64,000 nt of DNA from Pezizomycotina sp. ARF18 (GCA_002224055.1 AZLU01000054.1:157456-221455), one strand, 5' to 3'. Shown: positions 26,097 through 38,289, counted from the first letter of the stretch. The notes: a model not told the origin generated them from the sequence alone. Numbers and translations are program-made.

Positions 26097-26410
26097 TATA
26101 TCAATAATAATAAATAAAATAAATCATATTAATATAACAATAATGATCTCAGAATTGGCAGAGTATATGAGATCAGCCAACACCATTCTGCAGCGATAAT
26201 AATGATAATAATAATATTACCCCTGCTATACGATAAATGCATTCTCGAAGGTCTTAAAAATACTTCGTATTGGCAAATTATCAAAAAAAAAAATGATAAT
26301 AAATAAAATAATAATAAAAATAACAAATAATAATAATAATAATAAATAAACAAATATAATAATAATAATAATAAATAAATATATAAAAATAATAAAAATA
26401 AAATAATAGA
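26097..26410. repeat. AAT/AAAT microsatellite region
   Basis: Two blocks of AAT and AAAT units (about 26097-26150 and 26280-26410) on the plus strand, separated by about 130 nt of mixed sequence. Typical simple repeat; no terminal repeats or coding content. Confidence 0.8.
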
Positions 26411-29010
26411 TATGAACTAATAACAGAGTATCAACCTACTTTTCAGTACTACTATTGTTCTCTTTTCTGGAAGGGAGAAATAGAGAAATAAAGAGAGACG
26501 GTATTGATCCGTACCAGGACCGAAAGGAAGAACAAGGGACAGGAACGAAAGAAGGACGCAGAAAGATTGAAAATAAGTAAAGAGAAATGAATAATATTAA
26601 GTATTACTTAAATTTTCTTTGAATTGTTCCGATGGAAGAAGAAGAAAAGGCAACCGGAAAGGCAAAAAGGCAGCGACACAGAGATTTATTTTTATCTTTA
26701 TTTATTTCAATTATTATTTTATTTTATAATTCTGTATTATCTCTTACCACTGAGAAAACCTTCGAACGTTCTCACACACTCATTCTTTCGATTAAATTAA
26801 AAACTAGATATATAAGCTACAAATCCGGGCGGCGGATATATAGGTATTACTACCTTCGACTTCAAAAGGGAATAATTATTCCTATTCTCTGTACAATTTT
26901 ATTTCCTCGATTTCTTACGACCGTTTGAACGGTTTACAGGCCTTCCAAGTTAACCTGGGGTTTACGTAGGCATGTCGCTTTCCCCTCTTCCTCTTATGCC
27001 AATTTCTCTAGCTATTACGTTCGCACAGCTTCGAGGATTGCTAATAGCCAGGTTTTACTTTTGATCGCTCGCCGTTAAGTCCTAATCTTTGTCGCCTTGG
27101 GTCGCCTTGAAGTTCAGCGACATTCGCAAGGCAAAAGCAGCGAGTAGAATTCGAAGGAATTCGTCTTTTTTTTTTCTTGAAGAGCACAGCAATGCCTAGC
27201 AGCCCTCCATCACAACGATTACCAAAAAATTCACAACGATACTAGTCCATTAGATCGCTTTTTTCCCTTATGAAATGATTATTCGATAAAAAAAAGAAAA
27301 TCCCCCGCCGGGAAACCAAGGAAGCAGGTAAAAATGTACGAATACAGGCAAGGAATGTCAATGTAATGTATATATTGCGTTTTCATCCCACTTGTTTCCG
27401 AGCCTCACAACTGTTACCTGTTGCAATCCCTACTCCTCAAAAGCGGGGTGTGGAAAAGAAAAAATAATGCAGCTTGAACCCTTGATCTTAATCATGAAAA
27501 GCTTGAACTTATTGCTGGATAGGCAAGAAATATACATCTAGATACTTTTACGAAACAAATAAAAAAGGAAGCGAAGAAAATTGGTGGCGTCCGGATATGG
27601 AATCCATTCTTTCTCTTCTTATGCTTCTCTTTTTATACACACGACTCTTTCTGTTGCCGCATTCAAAATACCGGTAATAAAGGTATTTTTTTAAAAAAAA
27701 AAAAAAAAAATAAAATAAAATTTTTGAAATGCACGATTCGGTCATTCCGCTAGAAGCGAACATCGTGAGCAGTCCGAGTTGGAATCGCGGGCGGCTGGCG
27801 TTTATAGACTTCTCTTTCGGGAGAACTTGGACCCTGCCGGCAAGAAAACGATAACAAGTGTCTCACGATACTCACGAGAGCTCGGGTGAGACAGGGATCT
27901 TCTATCAATAAAAAAGAAAAAAAGAAAAAAGAAACGAGAGAGAAAAATAAAAAAATAAAAAAAAAAACCCCTGTTTACGGAATGGGTGTTCGGAGTCTAG
28001 GCGGCTTCAGGAAAGCACTAAGAAACAAGGCGGCGCCGGGTTATTTTCGAAGGTGGGTAGGCAAGATCCAGCACTGGCACGACTGGGAGCTTGGAAAAAA
28101 AAAAAAAAAAAAAAAAGAAGTGGGGCTTGGGTTTTTAACCTTTCCTGGCAAGGATAGTGGCTGCGATAACGAGAATAACGTCGGCAAACCAAAGATTTAA
28201 CTACAATTATTATTACGCATGTACGGAACTCGCACACGCAGTTCTAGAGCTATCAGATGCAAATCTCAAGGTAAAGACTCGCTTCCTCTATATATCCACG
28301 GTCACGGGTCCGCAGGATAGAAAATCTAGACGGGCTGCAAGTGTTGAATTGCCTTTTTCCAGAAGCTCTTGCGTGTTCGAAGTATTCAGGCTATTTTCAT
28401 GAGTAGTTTTGATAACAGGGCCAAATGGGGCTATTACGGTAGTAGTTCTGTAGTTACAATCGCCCAGCGATGCTCAGCTTTATTCTCAGACCCACGCTAG
28501 TCGATACCCTGGGTTGTAAGCTTGAAAGCCCCGAAAATGCTCCGGGAAAAACGGCTATTTGTTAGATCGAAACGAGGCCAAAGGCTAATGAAAAGAAAGG
28601 CATCACGACATTCTCAGCTCTAAGATGTAAGGGTATTGCGAGGCTCAGCTAGTTCGTCAACAGTAAGGCATAAAATACCGCACAAACGTCATTTGTGTAA
28701 TTTTTTTGGTTTGCATACTTGACCAATAAGTATACTTCGGCACTTCAACAATAAGTATCTTTTCAAGCGCCAAAGCACCAGACTCACTACTTCACGTGCA
28801 ACTAGGGAGGGTTTAGTTCAGTTCCCGCTTCATTTCGATCGAAAACAATGCGGGAGTTTGTTAGAAATCGCCCCATGTTTGAAATTTGATTCGCCTTTAT
28901 GCCTCTATTGGAAGTCGACGACCGAAGGGAGGATATCAATAATCTCATGGTCTATAAACAAATTGAACCTTGTGAATACTTCAGGTCCTTCTCCTTCCCC
29001 ATCTCAATTT

Positions 29011-30365
29011 TTATGACTGCGGGTCGGGATCTTTGTAGCCCTCGTGGGGGAAGAAGATATGTCTCTGGGGACCAGTTCCCTTCTTGAGCACTACCATGCG
29101 GATGACACCGCCGGAGCTTCCGTCCCACTTTATCGCCTGCTGCAGAGCACCCTTGACGATTTGATGCCCTCCTCCTCCGTCATCTTGTCCTTCCAGTAGG
29201 AATCGCAGTAACCGTAGATGTATGAGCTACCGGACCCCGCAATAGCATATTTACCCTTATGCAGCGATCCTCCAAGTGGGATATTGAAAACTTGACCTCC
29301 TCTTCGATCGTCGTAGCCCGCGATGATGATTCCGGCTCTATATTATGGCCAAATTATTTCCATCAGGAAGATGTCCAAATAGAAAAATTCGACCAGATGT
29401 TTGTAAATTGATTCACAGAACAATACAACTTACGAGAGGTTGTCCTTGTTGGTGTAGCAGATCTCCTGGAATATAGCCGCTGCGACGCCAACCGAAGGAG
29501 GTTCATTGTTTTGGATGCTGTACAGAGTCCAATCATCATTAGGAACTGCCGCTTAATTATGATGTTTATACGTAAAAAGCCCGAATTGTGTTTTGTATCT
29601 TACCTGTACATCTCCAGGTGGTACTTGACAATGTCGGCAACTGCTTGGGTGTCGGCCGCAGATCCTGAGCTTTAGGTGCGTCAAGTACAAAACCATATCA
29701 GCACGTTCCCGCAGGTCACAGATGTTTTCAAGTCATAATAAATAATAAAAAAATGGAGTTTTCCATTGCAGAATACGTACCGGCAGCACAAATGCGGTCG
29801 CTGACTTGAGTGAGCTTGTCAGTCACACGATTGGCAATGTAAGCTCCGGTGGTCGTTCTGCTGTCGGCGCCTGCATGTCCACGTCGTCGTCAGCAAAGAG
29901 TTGTTGAAATGGTGCCTAACAAAACCCCAAAAATATAAAATAAAATAAGACTCGCTGAGCTAACCTAATATAACGCCTCCATCGAATTCTATTGCCATGC
30001 TAAGAGAAGGAAGCAGAAGCATGTCAGTTGCTTTCAGGATACTCCATAAAACGACGTTTTTTGAGAAGAAGTGGGAGCCCTACATCGAAGTACCGAGACT
30101 AAATAGCGGAAGCAACCATAATTAGCAAACGTAACCATAGAACTCCATCGCAAGTTGGCTTCAGAGCGAAGAAGCTTACTTGACCTCGCCTTTCTTGAGG
30201 TGATTCATGTCAACGTGGATCCCATCTAATGGCAGCACGTGGAGTAATGATTAGTCGACCGAGAGTTACGAAGCTTTCGAAAAAGAGCATGGATTGGAAA
30301 GCACAGGAGGAATGCTTCTCTTATGTCAAACCTTCGTTCAGAGCGCCAGTCCTTGAGGTCTCCAT
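29011..30365 (-). CDS. PRE3: 20S proteasome subunit beta-1
   Basis: Catalytic (caspase-like) beta-1 subunit of the 20S core, made as a precursor whose N-terminal propeptide is cut to expose the active Thr. Eight exons: 30365-30332, 30225-30180, 30098-30084 (15 nt), 29999-29965, 29870-29781, 29669-29604, 29517-29434 and 29337-29011. The propeptide ends KKGEVNLG and the mature protein starts [18 protein letters not shown]. Further family blocks are [62 protein letters not shown] and [18 protein letters not shown]. Catalytic Thr1, Asp17 and Lys33-equivalent context are all present. Two single-base losses: near 29792 (DRI then WCCRSGS) and near 29160 (IKIVKGAL). Every exon join is in phase, so the 15-nt exon encoding only NLGTS is well supported. 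Divergent from the BEM46 gene. Confidence 0.97.
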
Positions 30366-31648
30366 TGTGACGGCTGAGAGAGAGAGCTGCCGCTTGAGAT
30401 CCTGATAAGCTGATAACTGTGCGGGTGAGTTTTTATCGAAAGTCGAAAGGTTTGGTTGTTGTGATTTAGCTGTGGGGGAGGTAAGTTATGTGAGGAAGCT
30501 TTGTGAGGGAAGAAAGTAACGCGCGGACAAGTGCCTTAAGCCTTTTTTTTTTTAGATAGGTGTGGCTTAAAAAAGAGATAATAACCTGTATACCTCGTAT
30601 ATCATCACTGGCCACAAAATATTACACAGCCACAAGATACCTCCTGCTGTGAGCTTTCAGAAAAGCTACAAAGAGCAGCTCGGCAGAGGACTGCGATAGA
30701 ATAGAATATTATTTCCAGCAGAATAACCGGCAAATAGCATTAGAAAAAACGCAGCATCCTGATCTACTTCCAGCACATCTACGAACATCGCATGATTCAC
30801 TTAATGGGGTACATGTAGATAGATAGGTATACTAATTATAACTCGCTGCTTAGATCTGAACATTGCAGCACCTTGGGGAGAAGAAAAGGCGAGAGTTTCC
30901 CCATCCTGTTTCAGTCTCACTTTCAACAACCTAACGCGGTACGGGCTATTAATACGGGCTTGTCAGCTTGGAATTGTTCCTGCGCGGCGTGGTAGAAAGC
31001 ATCAAAATCACTTCTTCGAGATCGGGTCATTAAATTTAACCTTGGTTCCGACTGTCTCTCTCTTTTTTTTTTTTATTTTTTTTTTTTTATTTTTATTTTT
31101 TTTTTGCGAATCGGACCCAGACCCACATACTGTTATTATCTGGAGACGAAACGATCCTTAAATCTCCTTTCCTTCTTTACTTCTAATTTTTCATTCCTCC
31201 CGTTCATGCTGGGTCCTGGAATCAGAGGACCAGTTTTGCCATTCTCTCAAAGGAATTCGCGGTTTTGCTTTGGGACGGACATTCAAGGGATTCTTACATA
31301 TTTCTTCTTTCGAGCTCGTTTTTACTCATCTGTACGACAGGTTGGCCTCTTCCAAGCCCAAAAAAAAGAGAAAGAAATTCAACAAGAACATACTCGAGGT
31401 GTGCTTTTTTCCCTAATAGTAACTTTTATCCAAGGGAGGAGCCCCTAGTTGTATGGTTGTCGCAAGTTCCCTGCGTCGCAGATTCCTCCCTCGCTACAAT
31501 TTTGCTCCGCCTCTTACGACAGTTAAAATCCACCATCGACGCCTGCACGTCCCATTTCCCACTGCGATCTCCGCCGTCAACGGAGAATCTACAAAATCCT
31601 CAACGACAGTTCCAAAACAGCGCGAACGACGACAGATTCCATCTGACC
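30366..31648. other. Divergent promoter PRE3 / BEM46
   Basis: Upstream region of two divergent genes. A T-rich run interrupted by A occupies about 31062-31105. I searched for the proteasome control element core GGTGGCAAA and did not find it. An open frame at 31104-31448 has no motif. Confidence 0.5.
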
Positions 31649-32934
31649 CATGTCCTCATACTTCAACAACTTCCTGAGCACTTCTGCTTTCTCCTACCTG
31701 CAGACAACCATCGTGGCGTCCTCATCGCTAGCCTTAGTCCTTTCCGGTCTGCTTTACTTCAAGCAAAGGTAAAAAAAGAATAAAGGATGATTCTTTGATG
31801 ACATCAACATAGTGCGCTGCAGCTCTCAATAAGGCTGAGCAGGGTTACCAGAGCGGCAAGAGCCGCCAGATTTGACTGGAATTGCTAACTCGGAACTGTG
31901 ATTCTTATAGCGAACTGATATACCCCCGAAACTTGCCGCCGGATGCCCGCACGAACGTACCGTCCCCAGACCAATTTGGGGTTCGAGAATGGAAAGAAGT
32001 AACGCTCACAACGCCGGACGGCGAAATTTAAAGTCTTTCTTCCTGAGGGCTTCGTCACTCGACAAGAAAAATATCACCATCCTAATGCTGCACGGGAACG
32101 CTGGTAACATTGTATGTTTTTTTGTGCTTATTTCTTGCGCTGAAGAAGCTTAACCTACGTAGATCAAATCTGACTTATTATTTTCATATTTCTAGGGCCA
32201 CCGGGTACCAATAGCGAAAGTATTCTCGGACCAGATGGGATGCAATGTTCTGATGCTATCTTATAGAGGGTACGTGGGAAAGCCAATCGTTTTAGTGCCA
32301 ATTAATAACGTTAGAAGCATCTTGTTAATCTTCGTAATATAGGTATGGTTCAGTACGGGCAAGCCATCGGAGCGCGGTCTATGCACGGATGCGCAGACGG
32401 CGCTGAACTGGATATACAAAGACGAGGAGACGAAAGATACGAAAAAAGTAATATATGGACAATCGCTCGGTGGCGCACTAGGAATCCAAATAGCCGCGAA
32501 GAACCAAGACAAGCTCTCGGGGCTGATACTGGAGAATACGTTCCGGAGCATGCGGTCTCTGATACCAACGTGAGTTACTGTTTTTCCGTCGCCAAAATTT
32601 TGCATTTATCTACGCGCCTGAGATGCTAATTTTTATGGCCCAGTGCTTTCCCTCCCGCAAGATACCTTGCAAGGCTTTGCCACCAGATTTGGCCTAGCGA
32701 GACTATTTTACCTGAGATCACCAAGATACCAATCCTATTCCTAAGCGGGCTAAGGACGAACTGATACCTCCGGAACATATGGCAACTCTCTACGAAGTCT
32801 CCAAAGCGAAGAAAAAGATATGGAAGACCCTCAAAGATGGAACACACAACGAGACTGTTGCCGAGGAAGGTTATTTCGAATACATCTACAACTTTCTCGA
32901 AGAAGATGTGGAGCAGCTGAAGAAAGAGTCGTAA
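31649..32934 (+). CDS. bem46: BEM46-family alpha/beta hydrolase
   Basis: Membrane-anchored serine hydrolase of the BEM46/ABHD13 family; in Neurospora it sits on the ER and affects germling growth polarity. Five exons: 31649-31768, 31911-32111, 32196-32269, 32343-32569 and 32644-32934, about 303 residues. An N-terminal membrane helix (about residues 17-38) is followed by SELIYPRNLPPDAR. The fold motifs are LHGNAGN (oxyanion region), SYRGYGSSTGKPSE, nucleophile elbow GQSLGG, acid-bearing FLSGAKDELIP and catalytic His in KDGTHNE. Three one-base losses are needed: near 32030 (GEI/LKSFFL), near 32352 (YGS/STGK) and near 32750 (a G run before AKDELI). All catalytic residues are intact. The physiological substrate is unknown for the family. 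Confidence 0.93.
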
Positions 32935-33543
32935 TACGGTATCGTGTTGCGTTGTCCTTGGTTTTTCCCTATATTTCCTTTGTTTATTCCTTTTTCTCTT
33001 ACTTGTTCTTGTTTCTAGTTTATATGCATAAAGATTCCCTTTCGGCGGATACGTAAATGCGCATATAACGAACCAGTCTATGATTTCATCATTTCCACTC
33101 CTTTTCGTTTGTTTCGCTAAGGTAGGTGGTATTCAGGCATGTTCCTTTTCTTCTTTTGTTCATTGCTTTTCTACTTTTTTTCTCCTCCTTTAGCTTTACC
33201 TTTAATCGTAGGTACTTTGCTTTTGTAGTTTTACACATAATAAGTGTCATCTGTAAATGGAGGTGCAGTCGCAATTGCATGCACGGTCGTCATGAAAAGT
33301 TGGATGTATTTTAATTTTATATATTTGCGCTGATGAAATGTTAATCGGTGGCCAACGATAAGAGACAAGGACCACTTTTACTTGTATTTAACTCTTGTCC
33401 ATGATCAGAGAAGTGCGCGATGTTGTCTAATATTTATCCTAGAAAAACCTCTAAGTCGTTGCTAAAACTCCAATCCAAGTGAAATAGTACCTATGCCCTA
33501 AAAGCAACTTTGAAGCTCCTCCTCTGGCTTTCCACATACTCCG
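32935..33543. other. Convergent 3' region
   Basis: Lies between converging BEM46 and cyclotransferase-like genes; T-rich, no gene seen. Confidence 0.6.
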
Positions 33544-33944
33544 TCATATTGAACGTCCCTCTTTCAACTGCTTCACATCGCCAATCCAAGCGAAAATGCC
33601 TCCCTTCACGATGGTTTCTTTCTTCCCACCGCCTTCGTCGCTTGCAATCTTGATATCGCAATCCTTACTTCGTAATTATGCCCTTCGTAGTAGTGGAGCT
33701 TTACGAGGTCTTGCGCAGACTCTACCTCGTACGCCTTTCCCGTTATTACGACATCGCCTTCGCCGTACTCTTCCGCAGGGATGAGGACAGGGTACGGCCC
33801 CACATTTTCATCCTCCAGCCGGATATGCTTGCATCCTTTAGTACGGTTGGTGGTTTGGGGACGATCTAGGACTCGGTTGAGCCGCTCCGGGATTATGAGC
33901 GTGCCGTAGAAAAAGAGAGTCTTTGGGCTGAATGGTTTTGACAT
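33544..33944 (-). CDS. Gamma-glutamylcyclotransferase-like (AIG2 fold)
   Basis: Small single-exon protein of about 133 residues with the GGCT/AIG2 fold. It begins MSKPFSPKTLFFYGTLI; FFYGTL is the substrate-binding motif of the fold. VGPYPVLIP and ITGKAYEVESAQDLVKLHYY follow, the last resembling the stretch before the catalytic Glu of this family (YEGHNYE). After one missing base near 33657 the tail reads DCDIKIASDEGGGKKET and IVKGGIFAWIGDVKQLKEG, the typical F-x-W strand, and stops at 33544. Without that base the frame stops early at 33606. Family members act on gamma-glutamyl peptides or remain uncharacterised; the exact substrate here cannot be told. Confidence 0.88.
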
Positions 33945-34663
33945 GGTTTTTTTTAGGAATTAGAGATACCACAACGTTGAATTAAAGTGGGAGATTAAGA
34001 GAAGTGCGGTGGTAACTTCATCCGAGAGTTTATATTCTGCTGCTTTGAAGCGAGATCATGCAGGTTTACAGGGGTTTCAAGAAATAGAACTGATGTGAAG
34101 GTTCAAAGGAAAGTTGAAGTTCGGGTTCCACAGCAGCCCTGGGACCGAGACTGGTTACACAGATAACCTTAAGCTTTTTCCTTTTTTTTTTCTTTGCCAT
34201 TTTTTATTTTTTAAAGCTAAAAGGTTAAAATCAGGGCATTCTATTTTTATTTTTTTTTAGTCAAATTTTGGCAAGTTTAGAGCTCAATGCTCGGGGAACA
34301 GCGTTGTCTCTTTATGTAGATAAGTGGACTGGAGTCATTATGATACTAAAATAAAAGAAGCGCAATCTTCGAAGGTAATATATGATGACAGTGAAGGTGT
34401 ATGGCCCATTAGAACTATGAAGGCTCTACAACTGTCTTCAATTTCTGGTATTTACAGCTAGTATGAGGAAAGGGAGTAGGGAGAGCTCGAAAGCTTTTAT
34501 GTAACAGCCCAAAAAAGATATATACTTTAGTTTATAAAGCGAAGAACGAAAACACGCATTTTTTTATTTAAATGCACGGTTGATGTTTAAGACGTAGAAC
34601 AACAACTCGGGTTACACAACTGTAAAAAACGTCGCAAATGGACATAATTTGGAAAACTAAACA
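33945..34663. other. Intergenic, tandem minus-strand genes
   Basis: Upstream DNA of the cyclotransferase-like gene and 3' region of BIG1. T-rich runs at 34180-34260. No gene seen. Confidence 0.6.
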
Positions 34664-35999
34664 TTATTGCTGCTTCTTCTGAGCAGCTGGGCCCATTTCT
34701 TTCTCGAATGCTATAAATTTTTGTTAGCACGAGGACGATTAGGAGCCAGAGAATATTCAAAATACTAAAACGGGGAGAATGCGCATTTAATACTTACAGC
34801 CGTATGATACTTTAATGCTAGCAACTGCGTTCAAAGCGAAACCAATAATAGTGAATAGGACGAAGAATGCCATAAGTCCGCACAGGATCCCTAAACCAGC
34901 GTTAATAACGTCAGATCATCAAAAAGAGTATCAATATGGCGGTTAAGATTGGAAAGGACCTACCTGCGTTGAGGAACTTGTATTTGGAAAAGAGGCCTAG
35001 CGATGCGGTGGAATTCCCCTTCTTATCATCGCTTTCTAGAACCTCGGCGCGCCGACGAAGTTCAGATGAAGAGAAATCCGGTAAACTTGGGGACGCTCGT
35101 TCTCAACTTGAGGAGCTACGCTGTCCAAATCTTGGCAGGGGAAGAAGTGTATATCAGCGTGTAATCAGCGGTGGCTAGCATGGCTAAGATTGCCGACAAG
35201 AAAGCATCTGCAAGAGAGTGGTTCAAAATCATTAGCGACGCCCTCTTTTTCTTGAATAAGAAACGTTCAAAGGACACAAGCGGGAAAGTAACCATTTTCA
35301 GCGAGAGCAGTAAGCCTGTTTGAATCCGTTGGCAGGGCGGGCAGCGATATCTTGACAAGCTTTGGCTTCAGGATTTTCTCAATGTTCTCGAAAGTGCCTG
35401 GGTTTAGAAAAACGTCGGTCAGCCTGGGATCGATCATCTTCAAAATCGCCATTTAATAATTTGACTGCCATACCCATTGGAGTGGCCTCGAGTGCATGAG
35501 CGCACACGAGTCGGTCGCGACTTTTGCAAGTCTATCCAAGTCTATAACACGCTTCCCTGTTCGACCGTGATGGAATTCTTGGGGTGCTTCAAGACCTGCT
35601 GGCGTAATGCCGGCGCATGTTTGGGAGCGAGAGGTCGCTAGCGTGGATGCCGGGTTGGTGGACGAGAACGTATGCTACCGAGCTGCAACGTGAAATCACT
35701 GACGCGGCAGCATCTTCGAAGGCTTTGGCGATGCTATCGACTGGTGCGTTGGAGACCATGGCCAGACGGTAGGCTAAACGTATCGGGTAAATATTATCGT
35801 GTTAGTTTGCGTCATGCAGAAGGTAAACAAAAATTCTTTCACACTACATAAAGACGCGGCGACGAGAAGAAGAGGGCATGTTGCAGATTTCGTACCTCGA
35901 ACTCGCTACGATAAAGTACGGGAAGTGTCTTTGAAAGCGGCTGCGGGCTGCAAATACGTCAGGGCAGCACCAGGGTTATCGCGAGGGTCGAATGATCAT
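34664..35999 (-). CDS. BIG1: BIG1 (Ac45/VOA1-type) ER membrane protein
   Basis: Type I ER membrane protein; BIG1 is needed for normal beta-1,6-glucan in yeast and shares its C-terminal membrane domain with the V-ATPase assembly factor VOA1/Ac45. Exon 1 (35999-35896) holds a hydrophobic signal (ITLVLP...TYLQPAAA) and the family start AAFKDTSPYF. Later parts read YVLVHQPGIHASDL, VIDLDRLAKVATDSCA, KMIDPRLTDVFLNPGTFENI, LVKISLPALPTDSNR, DAFLSAILAMLATADYTLIY. The C-terminal module reads GLFSKYKFLNAG, a single membrane helix GILCGLMAFFVLFTIIGFAL, then VSYG and the near-invariant tail FEKEMGPAAQKKQQ. Many single-base breaks are needed across the luminal part (at least five), and the internal exon borders around 35440-35500 are unsure. 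Signal peptide, luminal pattern and tail together make the family call firm. Confidence 0.85.
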
Positions 36000-36109
36000 C
36001 TTCGAGTGTCTAAAAGGAACAAAAGAGGGGGAGAGATAAGAGCGGACGTTAATGGCTGGATGTTAAAAATTAAGTACTACTGCTTGATGATGGCGATAAC
36101 AAAGTGGAC

Positions 36110-36138
36110 GATGATGATGATGATGATGATGATGATGA
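36110..36138. repeat. GAT trinucleotide repeat
   Basis: About ten GAT/ATG units just upstream of BIG1. Short enough to be variable between strains. Confidence 0.85.
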
Positions 36139-36645
36139 CGATGTGGTCGTAGTGTTTTTAAAAGGAGAGAGATTTAGTGGTTTTTTTACTTTTATTTTTA
36201 TGGGAGTTTTTAGGTTTCTCGGCAACTTTAAGCACGCACGGCAGCAGCTTCCCCAAAAAGCCACACTAAACAAAATTTAAGGTTCTTGGCTTACGGGCAC
36301 TGTACATCTTTCTTCCCCACCCCTTTCTCTTCTCCCTTCATTCTGCACCTGATGTCGTCGTAAGTCGCTCACGAGTTTCCTGCTTGTACGACCTTATTTT
36401 TCTTTTCTTTACTTTATTTTATCTTTGTATATAACCCCCCCCTTTCTCTTATTCCTTGGATCGCACCATTCTCACAAAGCCTCACTTCCCTGAGGCAGAT
36501 GGTATCCCTTGGACGCTCCTTTTCTATCGCATGCCGCCATAACGACGACGGTTTTTTTTTTTTACCCTTTGCTTTCTTCAACAACTTTTTTCAATCTCGC
36601 CAGTCCTCGATCCTGTGAAGGAAGAAAAGCTGAGCCTATTGCTAT

Positions 36646-36671
36646 AAAAAAAAAAAAAAAAAAAAAAAAAA
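36646..36671 (+). promoter_or_regulatory. Poly(A) tract directly before the ERD1-like start codon
   Basis: Twenty-six A residues end four bases before ATG 36676 on the coding strand. If transcription starts upstream, the mRNA leader would carry an internal poly(A) segment next to the start codon. A role is inferred, not shown. Confidence 0.5.
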
Positions 36672-36675
36672 CGAC

Positions 36676-37988
36676 ATGGAAGAACCTTTAGCGGGGATGC
36701 TTTCTCCAAATGGTTCCTTTACCTTACAGAGTCTGTTTTCTATTCATATTGGGTATCAAACGCATGCGTGTCCCCCATTTTAGTGTAAAATCACCACGGA
36801 ATCGCCATAACTAACCTTCATCTCTTTTAAGGCATCTGGGGATGGGGCTCAACCTTCATTTGCTTTACTTCTCACGGATAAGCGCTGCTCACCTTGTCGG
36901 GTATACCAGACATTCCCCGGAAGCACCGGTTCACCACTCAGTCTACAGGCTCGCATCCGTCTTCTCCGGTGTATTTGCATTCAGCATCACGATGTATTGG
37001 CGGTTCGGCTCGGCTGACTCAGAATCCTCGAGGATGTGGGAGATTCTCCCAGCATCGCTCATCGTTACTTTGTTGCTGTTGACCTGTCTCCGCTACAAGC
37101 TCTGCACAAAAATGGACGCTACCGTTTCCTGCGGAACCTGTGGAGGATTTCACTCGGTGGCATCGACAAGGAGAACGATTTGCAGACATACTGTTAGCAG
37201 ACGCACTTACATCGTATGCGAAGGTTTTGGGCGATGCTTGGGTGCGGGCTGCATGTTCTTGACCGGCATTCCGGCGGCATCGAGGCCTAACAGGAACTGC
37301 GGCACGGTAATGGTTCCGCTGATGATTGCAGCGCCGTACGCCATTCGCTTTCCGGCAGTGCGTTATCGAGTATTTCAGGACGTTGCCTAGGTATCCACGG
37401 GAGAAAAAGAGCCACCTATACAACGCCTTGAAGTACGCGAGTGCTTTCCCCGTCATCATCTTAAGCGCGATGCAGAGGAGTTTCGACCCTAAGTTACCCC
37501 ACCTAATGGGCCCCGCTGCGATCTACAGGTTGTGGCTGCTAGCGGTGTTTTGTGAATTCTACCTTCTCGTTTTATTGGACGTTGCGCGGGACTGGAACCT
37601 CACCATCCTTTCGAAATCCGCTCCAGCACGGAATATCCGTTTGGACTGCGGCCAAGGCTCATATTCCCATCCTCCGAGATCTATTATGGCGCCATTGTGA
37701 TAGATTTTTCCTAAGGTATGTTTTTTCTTCTTTAGATTGTTTCTCCTTCATCGGATCATTTCTTCTAAATCTCGTCAAAACAGAGGAACTTGGTCGATCA
37801 AATTGTCGCCTCATGTGGATCACTACGGCGACTTGGAAGCTGGCATATTCGTCTTCAATTTTGGAGATCTTCCGAAGGTGGCTTTGGTATTCTTCAGGGT
37901 CGAGCACGAATACCTCAGGTCGGAACCCAGACTCGGAACCGATATTCTCATGACCGATTTCAACCACCAAAAGCTAGACGAAGACTAG
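36676..37988 (+). CDS. ERD1: EXS-domain protein, ERD1-like
   Basis: Golgi multi-pass protein of the EXS family. Yeast Erd1 recycles phosphate released during glycosylation from the Golgi lumen and helps keep ER residents and glycosyltransferases in place. Exons 36676-36752, 36832-37715 and 37784-37988. The start reads MEEPLAG then WFPLPYRVCFLFILG joined across the first intron to IWGWGLNLHLLYF. Downstream: HHSVYRLASVFSG, GRYRFLRNLWRISLGGIDKE, LLADALTSYAKVLGD, SRPNRNCG (family D/N-R-x-N-C-G), FRQCVIEYFRTL, NALKYASAFPVIILSAMQR, ALYR-type IYRLWLLAVF, GAIVIDF, TWSIKLSPHVDHYGDLEAGI and VFFRVEHEYLR. These are the EXS signatures. At least seven single-base losses are needed, more per kilobase than most genes here. 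No SPX domain is present, which separates it from SYG1/XPR1. Confidence 0.9.
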
Positions 37989-38289
37989 CAATGTTCCGGT
38001 TACTTACCTCCCGCTTTCGTTCGTCGTCGTGGGCATCATACCCTTTCCCTTTCATACCTAGATAAATCGTTCCTATATTTCTTCCTACTTCAATGTATAT
38101 TTTGATACTTCATTCTTTTTTGGCGTTTTGAGGCGAAAAAAACATTAAAGTGGTATCTGCCAAAGGATTTTTTGTCATATATGTACATATTATACATTCT
38201 ATATAGTTTATTTATAGTCATTATTATCATTATTCTTTTTTCTTTCCTTTTCTTCCGTTGTTTAGAAAAAAATATGATAATAAATGTCA
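37989..38289. other. Short convergent spacer
   Basis: About 300 nt of AT-rich DNA between the converging ERD1-like and RRP17 stops; holds both 3' ends. Confidence 0.6.

Larger units (their letters stand above)
24071..29010. other. 5 kb low-complexity, gene-poor region
   Basis: No conserved protein found on either strand. It holds poly-T (24629-24652), a T/G/A homopolymer cluster (26009-26086), AAT-type microsatellites (about 26097-26410), and poly-A runs at about 27690-27710, 27950-27967 and 28096-28116. The left end is probably the cyclin promoter, the right end the PRE3 3' region. Open frames of 70-190 codons exist but have biased composition and no motifs. Confidence 0.5.
36000..36675. 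other. Divergent promoter BIG1 / ERD1-like
   Basis: Upstream region of two divergent secretory-pathway genes. Contains an ATG/GAT trinucleotide repeat (36110-36138) and a poly-A run (36646-36671) next to the ERD1 start. Confidence 0.6.

Noticed and set aside
30366-31648. Proteasome-associated control element upstream of PRE3
   Set aside because: The GGTGGCAAA core or its complement was not found in the promoter; the only similar word lies inside the BEM46 coding region.
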